Shown in pieces: positions 1-5,051 of a stretch of 6,150 nucleotides of DNA (its first letter is position 1; every line of letters begins with the position of its first letter). Source of the DNA: an uncultured Oscillospiraceae bacterium (GTDB taxonomy: Bacteria; Bacillota; Clostridia; Oscillospirales; Oscillospiraceae); assembly GCA_934635545.1 (NCBI GenBank), contig CAKTZN010000110.1, forward strand, positions 1 through 6,150. Direction: 5' to 3'. The notes beneath the pieces were generated by a model, which was given only the letters and a program-made list of their open reading frames with translations, did not search any database and was not told the origin of the DNA. The position numbers were made by a program, and so were the translations under genes.

Positions 1-137
1 TACAGGATCAGGAACAGCGCGCCGCCGGATGCACCCATCTTATTGGGGAAGCCCCAGATGTTGCCCAGACCGACCGCCGAACCGACAGCAGCCATCAGGA
101 ATCCAAAATTGGATCCAAAGCCTTTTCTTTCTTCCAT
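1..137 (-). CDS. Sodium-dependent transporter of the NSS (neurotransmitter:sodium symporter) family, N-terminal fragment
   Basis: This is a partial gene: only the first 45 codons are present and the rest lies beyond base 1. The NSS family comprises inner-membrane Na+-coupled symporters for amino acids and related compounds (LeuT, MhsT, Tyt1). The fragment shows the family's first transmembrane helix: a short charged N-terminus (MEERKGFGSNFGF) and then the hallmark GSAVGLGNIWGFPNKMG at residues 19-35, where the backbone of the unwound helix 1 binds sodium and substrate. Most members have an Arg or Lys after the Trp (WRFP); here it is Gly (WGFP). The start ATG at 137-135 has a good ribosome site, AAGGAGAG at 151-144, six bases upstream. 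The gene is transcribed divergently from the zinc operon, with its own promoter and a structured leader. Its first codons are less GC-rich than the neighbouring genes. The family call is firm; the substrate cannot be told. Confidence 0.93.
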   Translation of the reverse strand, partial: MEERKGFGSNFGFLMAAVGSAVGLGNIWGFPNKMGASGGALFLIL

Positions 138-246
138 TGTTTTCTCTCCTTATTTTTATTCGCCTCCCTATTGGGAAGCGTGAGCCGCGCCCGGGACAGC
201 GTCCCCGATGCGGCCGCCCGAAAAGCGCGGGGCGCTTATCAGGTTA
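138..246 (-). promoter_or_regulatory. Structured 5' leader of the NSS transporter mRNA (three tiled hairpins)
   Basis: Between the predicted transcription start (about 246) and the start codon (137), the minus-strand RNA can form three successive stem-loops. The first is 237-223, with arms AAGCGC/GCGCTT and a 3-nt loop. The second is 214-184, with outer stem GCCGC/GCGGC and inner stem GGGAC/GTCCC separated by an internal loop. The third is 180-161, CGCTTCCC-AATA-GGGAGGCG, 8 pairs including one G-U wobble. The ribosome site follows in an A-rich unstructured stretch. An alternative pairing, GCGCCC (235-230) with GGGCGC (192-187), would break the first two hairpins. None has a proper U-run, so it is not a plain terminator. 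I do not recognise a known riboswitch class, and the T-box consensus is absent. A regulatory role is inferred. Confidence 0.5.
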
Positions 247-252
247 TTAAAA

Positions 253-281
253 AGTATACAGGATTTCCCTCTTTGCCGCAA
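253..281 (-). promoter_or_regulatory. Promoter of the NSS transporter gene
   Basis: On the minus strand, a -35 element TTGCGG (281-276) and a -10 element TATACT (258-253) are separated by 17 bp, the ideal sigma-A spacing. The -10 matches the consensus at 5 of 6 positions; the -35 is weak, keeping TTG only. The predicted start is near base 246, giving a leader of about 108 nt. A weak -35 with an array of phased hexamers immediately upstream (302-360) fits an activator-dependent promoter, but that is inference. Confidence 0.6.
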
Positions 282-301
282 TTAGGAATATTTATAAAAA
301 T

Positions 302-360
302 TTAACGTCATAATCTACTATTTTAACAATTTGTTAACGGCTGTTTATGCTGTCTTAACA
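302..360 (+). promoter_or_regulatory. Array A: phased TTAACA-like hexamers, candidate response-regulator site
   Basis: Plus-strand hexamers are TTAACG 302-307, TTAACA 323-328, TTAACG 334-339, TTTATG 344-349 and TTAACA 355-360. Their starts are spaced 21, 11, 10 and 11 bp, all multiples of about one helical turn. Direct repeats of TT(A/C/T)A(C/T)A with about 5-bp gaps are the known form of Pho boxes bound by PhoP (OmpR/PhoB family) in Bacillus and relatives. The array ends 21 bp upstream of the NSS -35, a typical activator position. A 7-bp inverted repeat, TTAACAA-T-TTGTTAA, at 323-337 is built from the same bases. The regulator's identity is not shown by the sequence; AT-rich composition explains part, but not obviously all, of the density. 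Confidence 0.45.
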
Positions 361-467
361 GCATTTTTAATACGTGTTTCTCCGCAAAAAGAATGTGATT
401 TCAGCGTATATCGTCACTTATTTCCTTCCGATTTTGCTTTTTCTCCGCGGGAAATAGTTTCGCTTCG

Positions 468-506
468 TGTTAAGTTCTTAACAAATGTATGTTAAGATTC
501 CGTTAA
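468..506 (-). promoter_or_regulatory. Array B: TTAACA-like hexamers in opposite orientation, upstream of zur
   Basis: On the minus strand, TTAACG (506-501), TTAACA (495-490) and TTAACA (473-468) have starts 11 and 22 bp apart; the empty middle slot (484-479, TTGTTA) is a degenerate match. On the plus strand another TTAACA lies at 478-483. It makes a 7-bp inverted repeat TGTTAAG-TT-CTTAACA (468-483) with the minus-strand copy. The hexamer and helical phasing are the same as in array A. The block lies about 60 bp upstream of the zur -35, so it could serve the zinc operon, or act with array A on the divergent NSS gene. It is interpreted as a binding site for the same unknown regulator. Confidence 0.4.
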
Positions 507-515
507 TCATAGAGA

Positions 516-544
516 GGTGTGGCAGCGGCCTCAGGTGTCACACC
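516..544. repeat. Small inverted repeat upstream of the zur promoter
   Basis: GGTGTG (516-521) and CACACC (539-544) are inverted arms 17 bp apart. The right side alone is also a compact palindrome, GGTGT-C-ACACC (534-544), and GGTGT recurs directly at 516-520. It lies 24 bp upstream of the zur -35 element, in a GC-richer patch of the intergenic region. It could be a protein-binding site; no regulator is recognised. Confidence 0.3.
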
Positions 545-567
545 CGCCAATTTTGCCGCGTCTTTAC

Positions 568-595
568 TTGACAAATCCGCAGATCGCGCTATAAT
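568..595 (+). promoter_or_regulatory. Promoter of the zur-znuACB operon
   Basis: A perfect sigma-A -35 hexamer TTGACA (568-573) and a perfect -10 hexamer TATAAT (590-595) are separated by 16 bp. Transcription should begin near 601-603, leaving a 5' leader of about 33 nt. This is a strong promoter by sequence, as expected for an operon controlled by repression rather than activation. The 9-bp inverted repeat at 593-621 overlaps its -10 element and start point. Confidence 0.85.
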
Positions 596-621
596 TTGAA
601 ATTGGTTTTCATTTTCAAATT
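593..621. promoter_or_regulatory. Candidate Zur operator (9-bp inverted repeat over the -10 and start point)
   Basis: AATTTGAAA (593-601) and TTTCAAATT (613-621) are perfect inverted arms with an 11-bp spacer. The repeat starts inside the -10 hexamer, covers the transcription start and ends right before the GGAGG ribosome site (622-626). A dimeric Fur-family repressor bound here would block RNA polymerase, and the next gene encodes exactly such a repressor. The left arm lies mostly upstream of the transcript, so it works as a DNA site rather than an mRNA hairpin. The sequence resembles AT-rich Fur/Zur boxes only loosely; assignment to Zur rests on position. Confidence 0.6.
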
Positions 622-634
622 GGAGGTGAACCAC

Positions 635-1039
635 ATGTCCGTTACCTATATGACCCGGCAGCAGCGGGCGGTGCTGGAGGGCGTCAAGACCAGTCCCGAG
701 GGCTGCGCCACCGCCGCCGAGCTGACGGAACAGCTCCACGCCCAGGGCCAGACCATCGGCCTGACCACCGTGTACCGGCAGTTGGAGCGCCTGGCCCAGC
801 AGGGCCTCGTCCACAAGGCCGTCACCGATCAGGGCGCCTACTATCAGTACTGCGGCCACGACGAGGGCAACTGCTTTTTGCTGAAATGCGAAAAATGCGG
901 CGCCATCCGCCACCTGGACTGCGCCCACCTGGGGGAGCTGTACCAGCATCTGGAGAAGGAGCACCACTTCCGCATCGATCCCCGCCGCACGCTGTTTTAC
1001 GGTCTTTGCGACGCGTGCAGCAAGGAGGAGACGCCATGA
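635..1039 (+). CDS. zur: Zinc-uptake regulator, Fur family (Zur)
   Basis: This is a 134-residue cytoplasmic metal-responsive repressor. The N-terminal winged helix (about 5-65) carries the Fur-family recognition segment TVYRQLERLAQQGLV (45-59). The C-terminal dimerisation and metal domain has two CxxC pairs, C85-E-K-C88 and C125-D-A-C128, which form the structural zinc site. Further possible ligands are C73, H75, C80, H93, C96, H110 and H111. The usual His-rich stretch before the first CxxC is replaced by YCGHDEGNC. The ATG at 635 is chosen because GGAGG lies 8 bases upstream; an in-frame TTG at 596 falls within the promoter's -10 and start region and can be dismissed. It is first in the operon, overlapping znuA by 4 bases (ATGA). 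Zur rather than Fur or PerR is inferred from the zinc transporter downstream. It is probably autoregulated through the inverted repeat at 593-621. Confidence 0.88.
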   Translation: MSVTYMTRQQRAVLEGVKTSPEGCATAAELTEQLHAQGQTIGLTTVYRQLERLAQQGLVHKAVTDQGAYYQYCGHDEGNCFLLKCEKCGAIRHLDCAHLGELYQHLEKEHHFRIDPRRTLFYGLCDACSKEETP

Positions 1040-2019
1040 AGCGGCTTTTCGCGCTGCTGCTGGCCGCGGCGCTGGCAATGGGGCTGTGCGGCTGCGGGCC
1101 CCGGGCAAAGGCCGACGACGGCAGATTGCAGGTGGTGTGCACCGTGTTCCCCTATTACGACTTTGCCCGGCAGATCGGCGGCGACGACGTGGACGTGACG
1201 CTGCTGGTGGCCGCCGGGAAGGAGACCCACAGCTTCGAACCCACGCCCCTGGACGTGATCACCCTGTCGGAGGCCGACGTGTTCCTCTATAACGGCGGCG
1301 AGAGCGAGGCATGGGTGGACGACATCCTGTCCGCCGCCGGAGAGAACATCGCCGTGACGCTGCCGCTGATGCCCCAGGTGTCGGCGCTGGCGGAGGAGTG
1401 GGCCGAGGGCATGGAGGGCACTCACGACGACCACGACGACCACGACGACCACGATGACCATGACGGCCACGGCCATGACAGCGACGACATCGAATATGAC
1501 GAGCACGTGTGGACGTCCCCGGTGCTGGCCAAGACACTGTGCCAGGCCATCTGCGACGCCCTGTGCCAAGCCGACCCGGAGCACCGGGACGGCTATCAGG
1601 CCCGGCTGGCGGACTATCTGGCGCAACTGGACGACCTGGACGAAGCCTTCCGGGATGTGGTGGCCGCCGGACAGCGGCGGCTGCTGGTGTTCGGCGACCG
1701 GTTCCCCCTGCTGTATTTCTGTAAGGAGTACGGCCTGGACTACCGCGCCGCCTTCCACGGCTGCGCCAGCGACACCGAGCCGTCTCTCGCCACGCTGAAA
1801 TACCTCATCGACAAGGTGGAGGACGAGAATATCCCCGTGGTATATACCATTGAATTGAGCAGCCAGAAGGTGGCCCAGGCCATTGCCGAGACCACCGGCG
1901 CGAGGGTGCTGACCTTCCAGTCCTGCCAGACCGTATCCCGGCAGGACATGGAGGCGGGCGCTACCTATCTCAGCCTCATGGAGCGGAACGTAGAGGCGTT
2001 GAAGGAGGGACTGTCCTGA
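1036..2019 (+). CDS. znuA: Zinc ABC transporter substrate-binding lipoprotein (ZnuA-like)
   Basis: This 327-residue extracytoplasmic metal-binding protein of the cluster A-I (ZnuA/TroA, PF01297) family captures Zn(II) for ZnuBC. The signal peptide MKRLFALLLAAALAMG leads to a lipobox LCGC, so C20 is probably lipidated and anchors the protein to the membrane. First-lobe ligand H65 lies in GKETHSFEPTP, and H157 in DEHVWTSP. Between them is a His/Asp-rich loop (H130-H147, seven His), typical of zinc rather than manganese binders. The second lobe is atypical: the usual third His (VFHDA in E. coli ZnuA) aligns with FGDRFP (219-224), and the usual LDP aspartate with FQSC (294-297). I recall FGDRFP from clostridial relatives, so it is probably a lineage variant rather than damage. 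The start at 1036 has AAGGAGGAG (1023-1030) and overlaps zur by 4 bases; the stop overlaps znuC by 1 base. Confidence 0.92.
   Translation: MKRLFALLLAAALAMGLCGCGPRAKADDGRLQVVCTVFPYYDFARQIGGDDVDVTLLVAAGKETHSFEPTPLDVITLSEADVFLYNGGESEAWVDDILSAAGENIAVTLPLMPQVSALAEEWAEGMEGTHDDHDDHDDHDDHDGHGHDSDDIEYDEHVWTSPVLAKTLCQAICDALCQADPEHRDGYQARLADYLAQLDDLDEAFRDVVAAGQRRLLVFGDRFPLLYFCKEYGLDYRAAFHGCASDTEPSLATLKYLIDKVEDENIPVVYTIELSSQKVAQAIAETTGARVLTFQSCQTVSRQDMEAGATYLSLMERNVEALKEGLS
1423..1476 (+). repeat. In-frame 9-bp repeat encoding the ZnuA His/Asp loop
   Basis: The unit CACGACGAC (His-Asp-Asp) is repeated about four times, degenerating to CACGATGAC, CATGACGGC and CACGGCCAT. It encodes H130 to H147 of ZnuA. 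Each unit is three codons, so slipped-strand gain or loss would change loop length without shifting the frame. His-rich loops of this kind bind extra zinc weakly in other ZnuA proteins and may act as a metal sponge or sensor. Confidence 0.85.
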
Positions 2020-2735
2020 TGGAGGAGAAAAAAACATTGATCGACTGCCGGGACGTGGCCCTGGGCTATGAGGGCAAGGCTCTCAGCCGCCACCTGTCCT
2101 TTCAGGTACACAGCGGCGACTATCTGTGCATCGTGGGCGAGAACGGCACCGGCAAATCCACACTTCTGAAGGTGCTGCTGGGCCTTCTGAAGCCCATGGA
2201 GGGCCAGGTGGTCATGGACAGAACGCTGAAGGCAGGGGCCATCGGCTATCTGCCCCAGCAGACCCGTGCCCAGCGGGACTTCCCCGCCACGGTGTATGAG
2301 GTGGTGCTGTCGGGCTTTCTCAGCGCCCGGAAGGGCCGGTTTTTCTACACCGCCGCCGAGAAGTCCAAGGCACTGATGAACATGGGCAAGCTGGGCGTGC
2401 TGGAGCTGAAGGACCGCTGCTACCGTGAGCTGTCCGGCGGACAGCAGCAGCGGGTACTGCTGTCCCGGGCCCTGTGCGCCGCCGGTGAGCTGCTGATCCT
2501 GGACGAGCCGGTGACGGGCCTTGACCCGGAGGCTGCCCACGATATGTACCGCACCCTCTCCTATCTGAACCGCACCGAGGGCATCGCCATCGTCATGGTG
2601 ACCCATGACCTGCAGAACGCCCTGAAATACGCCACCCACATTCTCCACGCGGGGCATAAGGGCTGGTTCTTCGGCACGGCGGCAGAGTTCGCCGCCTCGC
2701 CCTACGGCAAAAAGCTGGGAGGTGACGGGGAATGA
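2019..2735 (+). CDS. znuC: Zinc ABC transporter ATP-binding protein (ZnuC-like)
   Basis: This 238-residue cytoplasmic ATPase powers import through ZnuB. All ABC motifs are intact: Walker A GENGTGKST (40-48), Q-loop at Q80-Q81 in LPQQ, signature LSGGQQQR (138-145), Walker B LLILDEP (158-164) with catalytic E163, D-loop GLD (167-169), and H-loop THD with H196. The length is normal for metal-type importers. Its ATG overlaps the znuA stop by one base (TGATG), and AAGGAGGG (2002-2009) lies 9 bases upstream. Its stop overlaps the znuB start by four bases (ATGA). This coupling implies balanced synthesis of the transporter parts. Sequence alone would allow a manganese or iron importer; zinc is inferred from the Zur gene and the His-rich ZnuA. 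Confidence 0.93.
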   Translation: MEEKKTLIDCRDVALGYEGKALSRHLSFQVHSGDYLCIVGENGTGKSTLLKVLLGLLKPMEGQVVMDRTLKAGAIGYLPQQTRAQRDFPATVYEVVLSGFLSARKGRFFYTAAEKSKALMNMGKLGVLELKDRCYRELSGGQQQRVLLSRALCAAGELLILDEPVTGLDPEAAHDMYRTLSYLNRTEGIAIVMVTHDLQNALKYATHILHAGHKGWFFGTAAEFAASPYGKKLGGDGE

Positions 2736-3547
2736 GCCTGCTGCTGGAAATGTTCACCTACCCTTTCATCCTGCGGGCCTTTGTGGTGGGCATCCTGGTG
2801 TCGCTGTGCGCGGCGCTGCTGGGCGTGCCGCTGGTGCTGAAGCGGTACTCCATGATCGGCGACGGACTGAGCCATGTGTCCTTCGGCGCGCTGGCGGTGG
2901 CGGTGGCCTGCGGCTGGGCGCCCCTGCCGGTGTCCATCCCGGTGGTGATCATCGCGGCGCTGTGCCTGCTGCGGATGACCGAGCGCAGCCGTATGGGCGC
3001 TGATGCCGCCATCGCGGTGACCTCCGCCTCCTCGCTGGCGGTGGGCGTCATCGTCACGTCGCTGACCACCGGCATGACCACCGATGTGGACAGCTACATG
3101 TTCGGCTCCATTCTGGCCATGGACCGCGCCGACGTGGCCCTGAGCGTGGGGCTGAGCATCGCGGTGCTGGCGCTGTTCGTGCTGTTCTATCACCGGCTGT
3201 TCGCCATCACCTTTGATGAGAGCTTCTCCCGGGCCACCGGCGTGAAGGTGGGGCTTTACAACACGCTTCTCAGCGTGCTGACGGCCCTGACCATCGTGCT
3301 GGGCATGCGGATGATGGGCGCCATGCTGATCTCCAGTCTGGTGATCTTCCCGGCCCTCAGCGCTATGCGGGTGCTGAAGAGCTTCCGGGGCGTGGTGATC
3401 TGCTCCGGATGCATCAGCGTGACCTCCTTCTGCGTGGGCCTGACGGCCTCGTACCTGCTGGGTACGCCGGTGGGCGCGTCGGTGGTGCTGGTGGATCTGG
3501 CGGTGTTCCTGGTCTGCTGCCTTATCGCAAAACTAAAAAAGGGATAA
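2732..3547 (+). CDS. znuB: Zinc ABC transporter permease (ZnuB-like)
   Basis: This 271-residue integral membrane protein of the ABC-3 family (PF00950) forms, as a homodimer, the Zn(II) channel driven by ZnuC. About eight or nine hydrophobic segments are visible, roughly at 12-34, 49-60, 66-82, 91-110, 134-152, 174-192, 195-213, 219-242 and 246-266. Family landmarks are GDGLSHVSFG (43-52), DVDSYMFGSIL (118-128), FDESFSRATGV (161-171) and the helix GAMLISSLVIFPALSAM (196-212). The second and third are the usual cytoplasmic and channel-lining signatures of ZnuB/MntB proteins. GGAGGTGA (2718-2725) lies six bases before the ATG, which overlaps the znuC stop. It is the last gene of the operon; its TAA stop is already inside the base of the terminator hairpin. 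Confidence 0.93.
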   Translation: MSLLLEMFTYPFILRAFVVGILVSLCAALLGVPLVLKRYSMIGDGLSHVSFGALAVAVACGWAPLPVSIPVVIIAALCLLRMTERSRMGADAAIAVTSASSLAVGVIVTSLTTGMTTDVDSYMFGSILAMDRADVALSVGLSIAVLALFVLFYHRLFAITFDESFSRATGVKVGLYNTLLSVLTALTIVLGMRMMGAMLISSLVIFPALSAMRVLKSFRGVVICSGCISVTSFCVGLTASYLLGTPVGASVVLVDLAVFLVCCLIAKLKKG

Positions 3548-3599
3548 AGAGGACAGGAGACACGGCCCGCGGGCCGCGTCTCCTGTCCTCTTTATTATT
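3544..3599. terminator. Bidirectional intrinsic terminator between the convergent operons
   Basis: Arms AAAGAGGACAGGAGAC (3546-3561) and GTCTCCTGTCCTCTTT (3578-3593) are perfectly complementary over 16 bp; 3544-3545 with 3594-3595 add two more pairs. After one A/C mismatch, the inner CGGCC(C)/(G)GGCCG stem continues to a tiny GC-rich loop. On the plus strand it ends in TTTATTATT; on the minus strand the stem is followed by TTTATCCC and six Ts within the znuB end. It can stop both znuB and XpaC-family gene transcripts. The plus-strand stem includes the znuB stop codon. Confidence 0.93.
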
Positions 3600-3603
3600 G
3601 GTG

Positions 3604-4842
3604 TCATTCCACTTCCGCGTCGGGCATCTGCACGGCGGTGCCGCCGTCCAGACCGAAGTCGTCGGCCACGGTGGAGGTATCCCGCTTCAGCATGGTCTCC
3701 ATGACCCGGATGTCGCTGTCGATATCCATGGCGGCGTCACGGTACAGGTCGTCCAACTGGTGCTCGAACCCGGCGATGATGTTGTCCATGGTCTCCTCAA
3801 TGCGGCTCTTGGCCTGATCCAGATTCTGGCCGCTGACCCCCGCCTCCTCAAAGTCGGCGTAGCTGTCCAGCAGCTTCTGGGTGGTGGGCAGATAGTAGTT
3901 CAGGAAGGTGCTGGCCTTGTCCTTCTTGGCCGGCTGCTCCTGAATGACCTTGAATATCTGGCCGGTGACCGCCTCCAGCCGGTCGATCTTGGCGCTGAGC
4001 ACCTCGTCGTCGATCCGGTCGTTGGCCCGGCGGATGGCCTGCAGCATGCCCTCATAGCCGTCGGCGCTCCGGGGTACTGCCGCAGCGGCGGCCTGTTGCT
4101 GCTGCGCCGCGCTCCGCTTGGCGGCGAAGTAGGCGTTGGCCGCGTCCTGAGAGCGGAACAGCATGTCGTTGCCCCGGTCCAGATAGGCGTCGGGGCCCCA
4201 CATACCCTTCTCCACCATGGCCTCCAGATCCCGCTCGGCCTTGCTCTCCCCCACGTCGGCGGCCTTCATAAGATGGGCCAGGGGGATGGCGTCCCGTGTT
4301 CCGGCGCAGGCCAGGTACTTGGCATAGCGGCGCATCTTGCGGTTCATGACGGCGCCGCCGGCCAGCAGGGCAAGGCCGCCCGCCAGCAGGCCTGTGGGAT
4401 AGAACAGCTCCCGCAGGAAACGCCACCACGCGTGGTAGTTGACGGCATAGCTCAGGTCATTGTAAACCACATTCATCATGGCCGCGACGCCCAGCACCGC
4501 CAGTGCGATGCCGATGAATTTCATCACCCTGGCCCCTCCCGCGGAGGGTTGGGGCGTCTGGGTGACCTTCTTGACGGCGCTCTGCTTCCGGGCCGTCTGC
4601 TGGGTCTGCGCCGTCTGACGGTTCTGCTGCTCCTGGGCCTTGGCCCGGATGTGGGCCGCCGTGGTAGAGGCCGCCCTTCTGATCCTCTGCGGGTTGTCGG
4701 CCAGCTTTTTGATCAGCAGGATCAGGCCCACCGGCCACGCCACCAGAAACATGATGCCGATCAGCAGCCATGCGCCGAAGTCGTTGTCGTTCTTGCCGCC
4801 GTTGGGCTGCCGCTGCGGTTGATAATCATCGTGATAGTCCAT
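3604..4842 (-). CDS. XpaC-like membrane protein (5-bromo-4-chloroindolyl phosphate hydrolysis family)
   Basis: This 412-residue protein is assigned to the XpaC/Halogen_Hydrol family (PF10112) by its C-terminal half. That half includes STFLNYYLPTTQKLLDSY (311-328), an acidic linker, and DLYRDAAMDIDSDIRVMETML (365-385), all typical of the family. Order: a polar N-terminus; a hydrophobic segment at 24-46; a Gln/Ala/Lys-rich linker (58-105); membrane segments at about 107-127 and 148-166; a winged-helix-like region (170-240) with KAERDLEAMVEKGMWGPDAYLD; a QQQQAAAAA run (247-255); and a mostly helical C-terminal domain. The family is named for X-phosphate hydrolysis attributed to B. subtilis XpaC, but no catalytic residues are established and the real role is unknown. 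It is often next to telA (toxic-anion resistance), which is not seen here. Its ATG overlaps the DUF896 stop by one base (TAATG), with AAGGGGGAG just upstream. Confidence 0.82.
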   Translation of the reverse strand: MDYHDDYQPQRQPNGGKNDNDFGAWLLIGIMFLVAWPVGLILLIKKLADNPQRIRRAASTTAAHIRAKAQEQQNRQTAQTQQTARKQSAVKKVTQTPQPSAGGARVMKFIGIALAVLGVAAMMNVVYNDLSYAVNYHAWWRFLRELFYPTGLLAGGLALLAGGAVMNRKMRRYAKYLACAGTRDAIPLAHLMKAADVGESKAERDLEAMVEKGMWGPDAYLDRGNDMLFRSQDAANAYFAAKRSAAQQQQAAAAAVPRSADGYEGMLQAIRRANDRIDDEVLSAKIDRLEAVTGQIFKVIQEQPAKKDKASTFLNYYLPTTQKLLDSYADFEEAGVSGQNLDQAKSRIEETMDNIIAGFEHQLDDLYRDAAMDIDSDIRVMETMLKRDTSTVADDFGLDGGTAVQMPDAEVE

Positions 4843-5051
4843 TATTTCTCCCCCTTGGGCTTCAGCTTCCGCTTGTTCCCCTTTTCGTCCACGATCCAGG
4901 TGTTCTCCAGATGGCTGCGCAGGCTGCCCAGAATGGCCTCCTTGTACTCCAGCCGCAGGGCTTCCCGCTCCGCCTCCTCCTCGACGGTCAGGCCGTCGGC
5001 CTTGGCCTTCCGGGCCAGCTCGTTGATCCGGTCAATTTTCTCTTGCTTCAT
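4842..5051 (-). CDS. DUF896 (UPF0291/YnzC-like) small protein
   Basis: This is a 69-residue soluble, highly charged protein. MKQEKIDRINELARKAKADGLTVEEEAERE has the DUF896 (PF05979) pattern: a two-helix hairpin with KIDRINELA on helix one and EEEAEREALRLEYKEAIL on helix two. It is followed by the family's LENTWIVDEKGNK tail (48-60). The function is unknown; B. subtilis YnzC is the structural example. An upstream in-frame ATG at 5093 is rejected because the 14 extra residues are an out-of-frame reading of the ABC gene's end. The ATG at 5051 has GGGGG (5065-5061) eight bases upstream. It overlaps the ABC exporter gene by 20 bases and the next gene by one, so it is translated as part of that operon. 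No catalytic or metal residues are apparent. Confidence 0.87.
   Translation of the reverse strand: MKQEKIDRINELARKAKADGLTVEEEAEREALRLEYKEAILGSLRSHLENTWIVDEKGNKRKLKPKGEK

Noticed and set aside
138..246. T-box leader for the transporter
   Set aside because: No AGGGTGGNACCGCG-like T-box sequence and no terminator with a U-run; the leader is also too short.
29..250. 73-residue plus-strand frame
   Set aside because: It lies opposite the NSS start, its ribosome site and leader; the minus-strand reading is a clear transporter N-terminus.
323..337. AdcR-type zinc operator (TTAAC-N2-GTTAA)
   Set aside because: The spacer here is 5 bp, not 2, and the local regulator is Fur-family, not MarR-family.
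340..368. Hairpin GCTGTT/AACAGC followed by ATTTTT, terminator-like on the plus strand
   Set aside because: Only 6 pairs with an 11-nt loop and no plus-strand gene upstream to terminate; the right arm is one of the phased TTAACA elements.
596..634. Upstream extension of zur from a TTG start
   Set aside because: It would start within the -10/start-point region, before the transcript can carry a ribosome site; ATG at 635 has GGAGG at good distance.
886..1035. Upstream extension of znuA
   Set aside because: It overlaps zur in another frame and would bury the signal peptide and lipobox that begin at 1036.
503..1108. 201-residue open frame antisense to zur
   Set aside because: Low-complexity Ala/Leu/Val product, runs through the zur promoter, and lies opposite a clear Fur-family gene.
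997..2037. 346-residue open frame antisense to znuA
   Set aside because: It mirrors the GC-rich third positions of znuA; it contains a poly-Val run that is just the complement of the His/Asp repeat, and it has no family resemblance.
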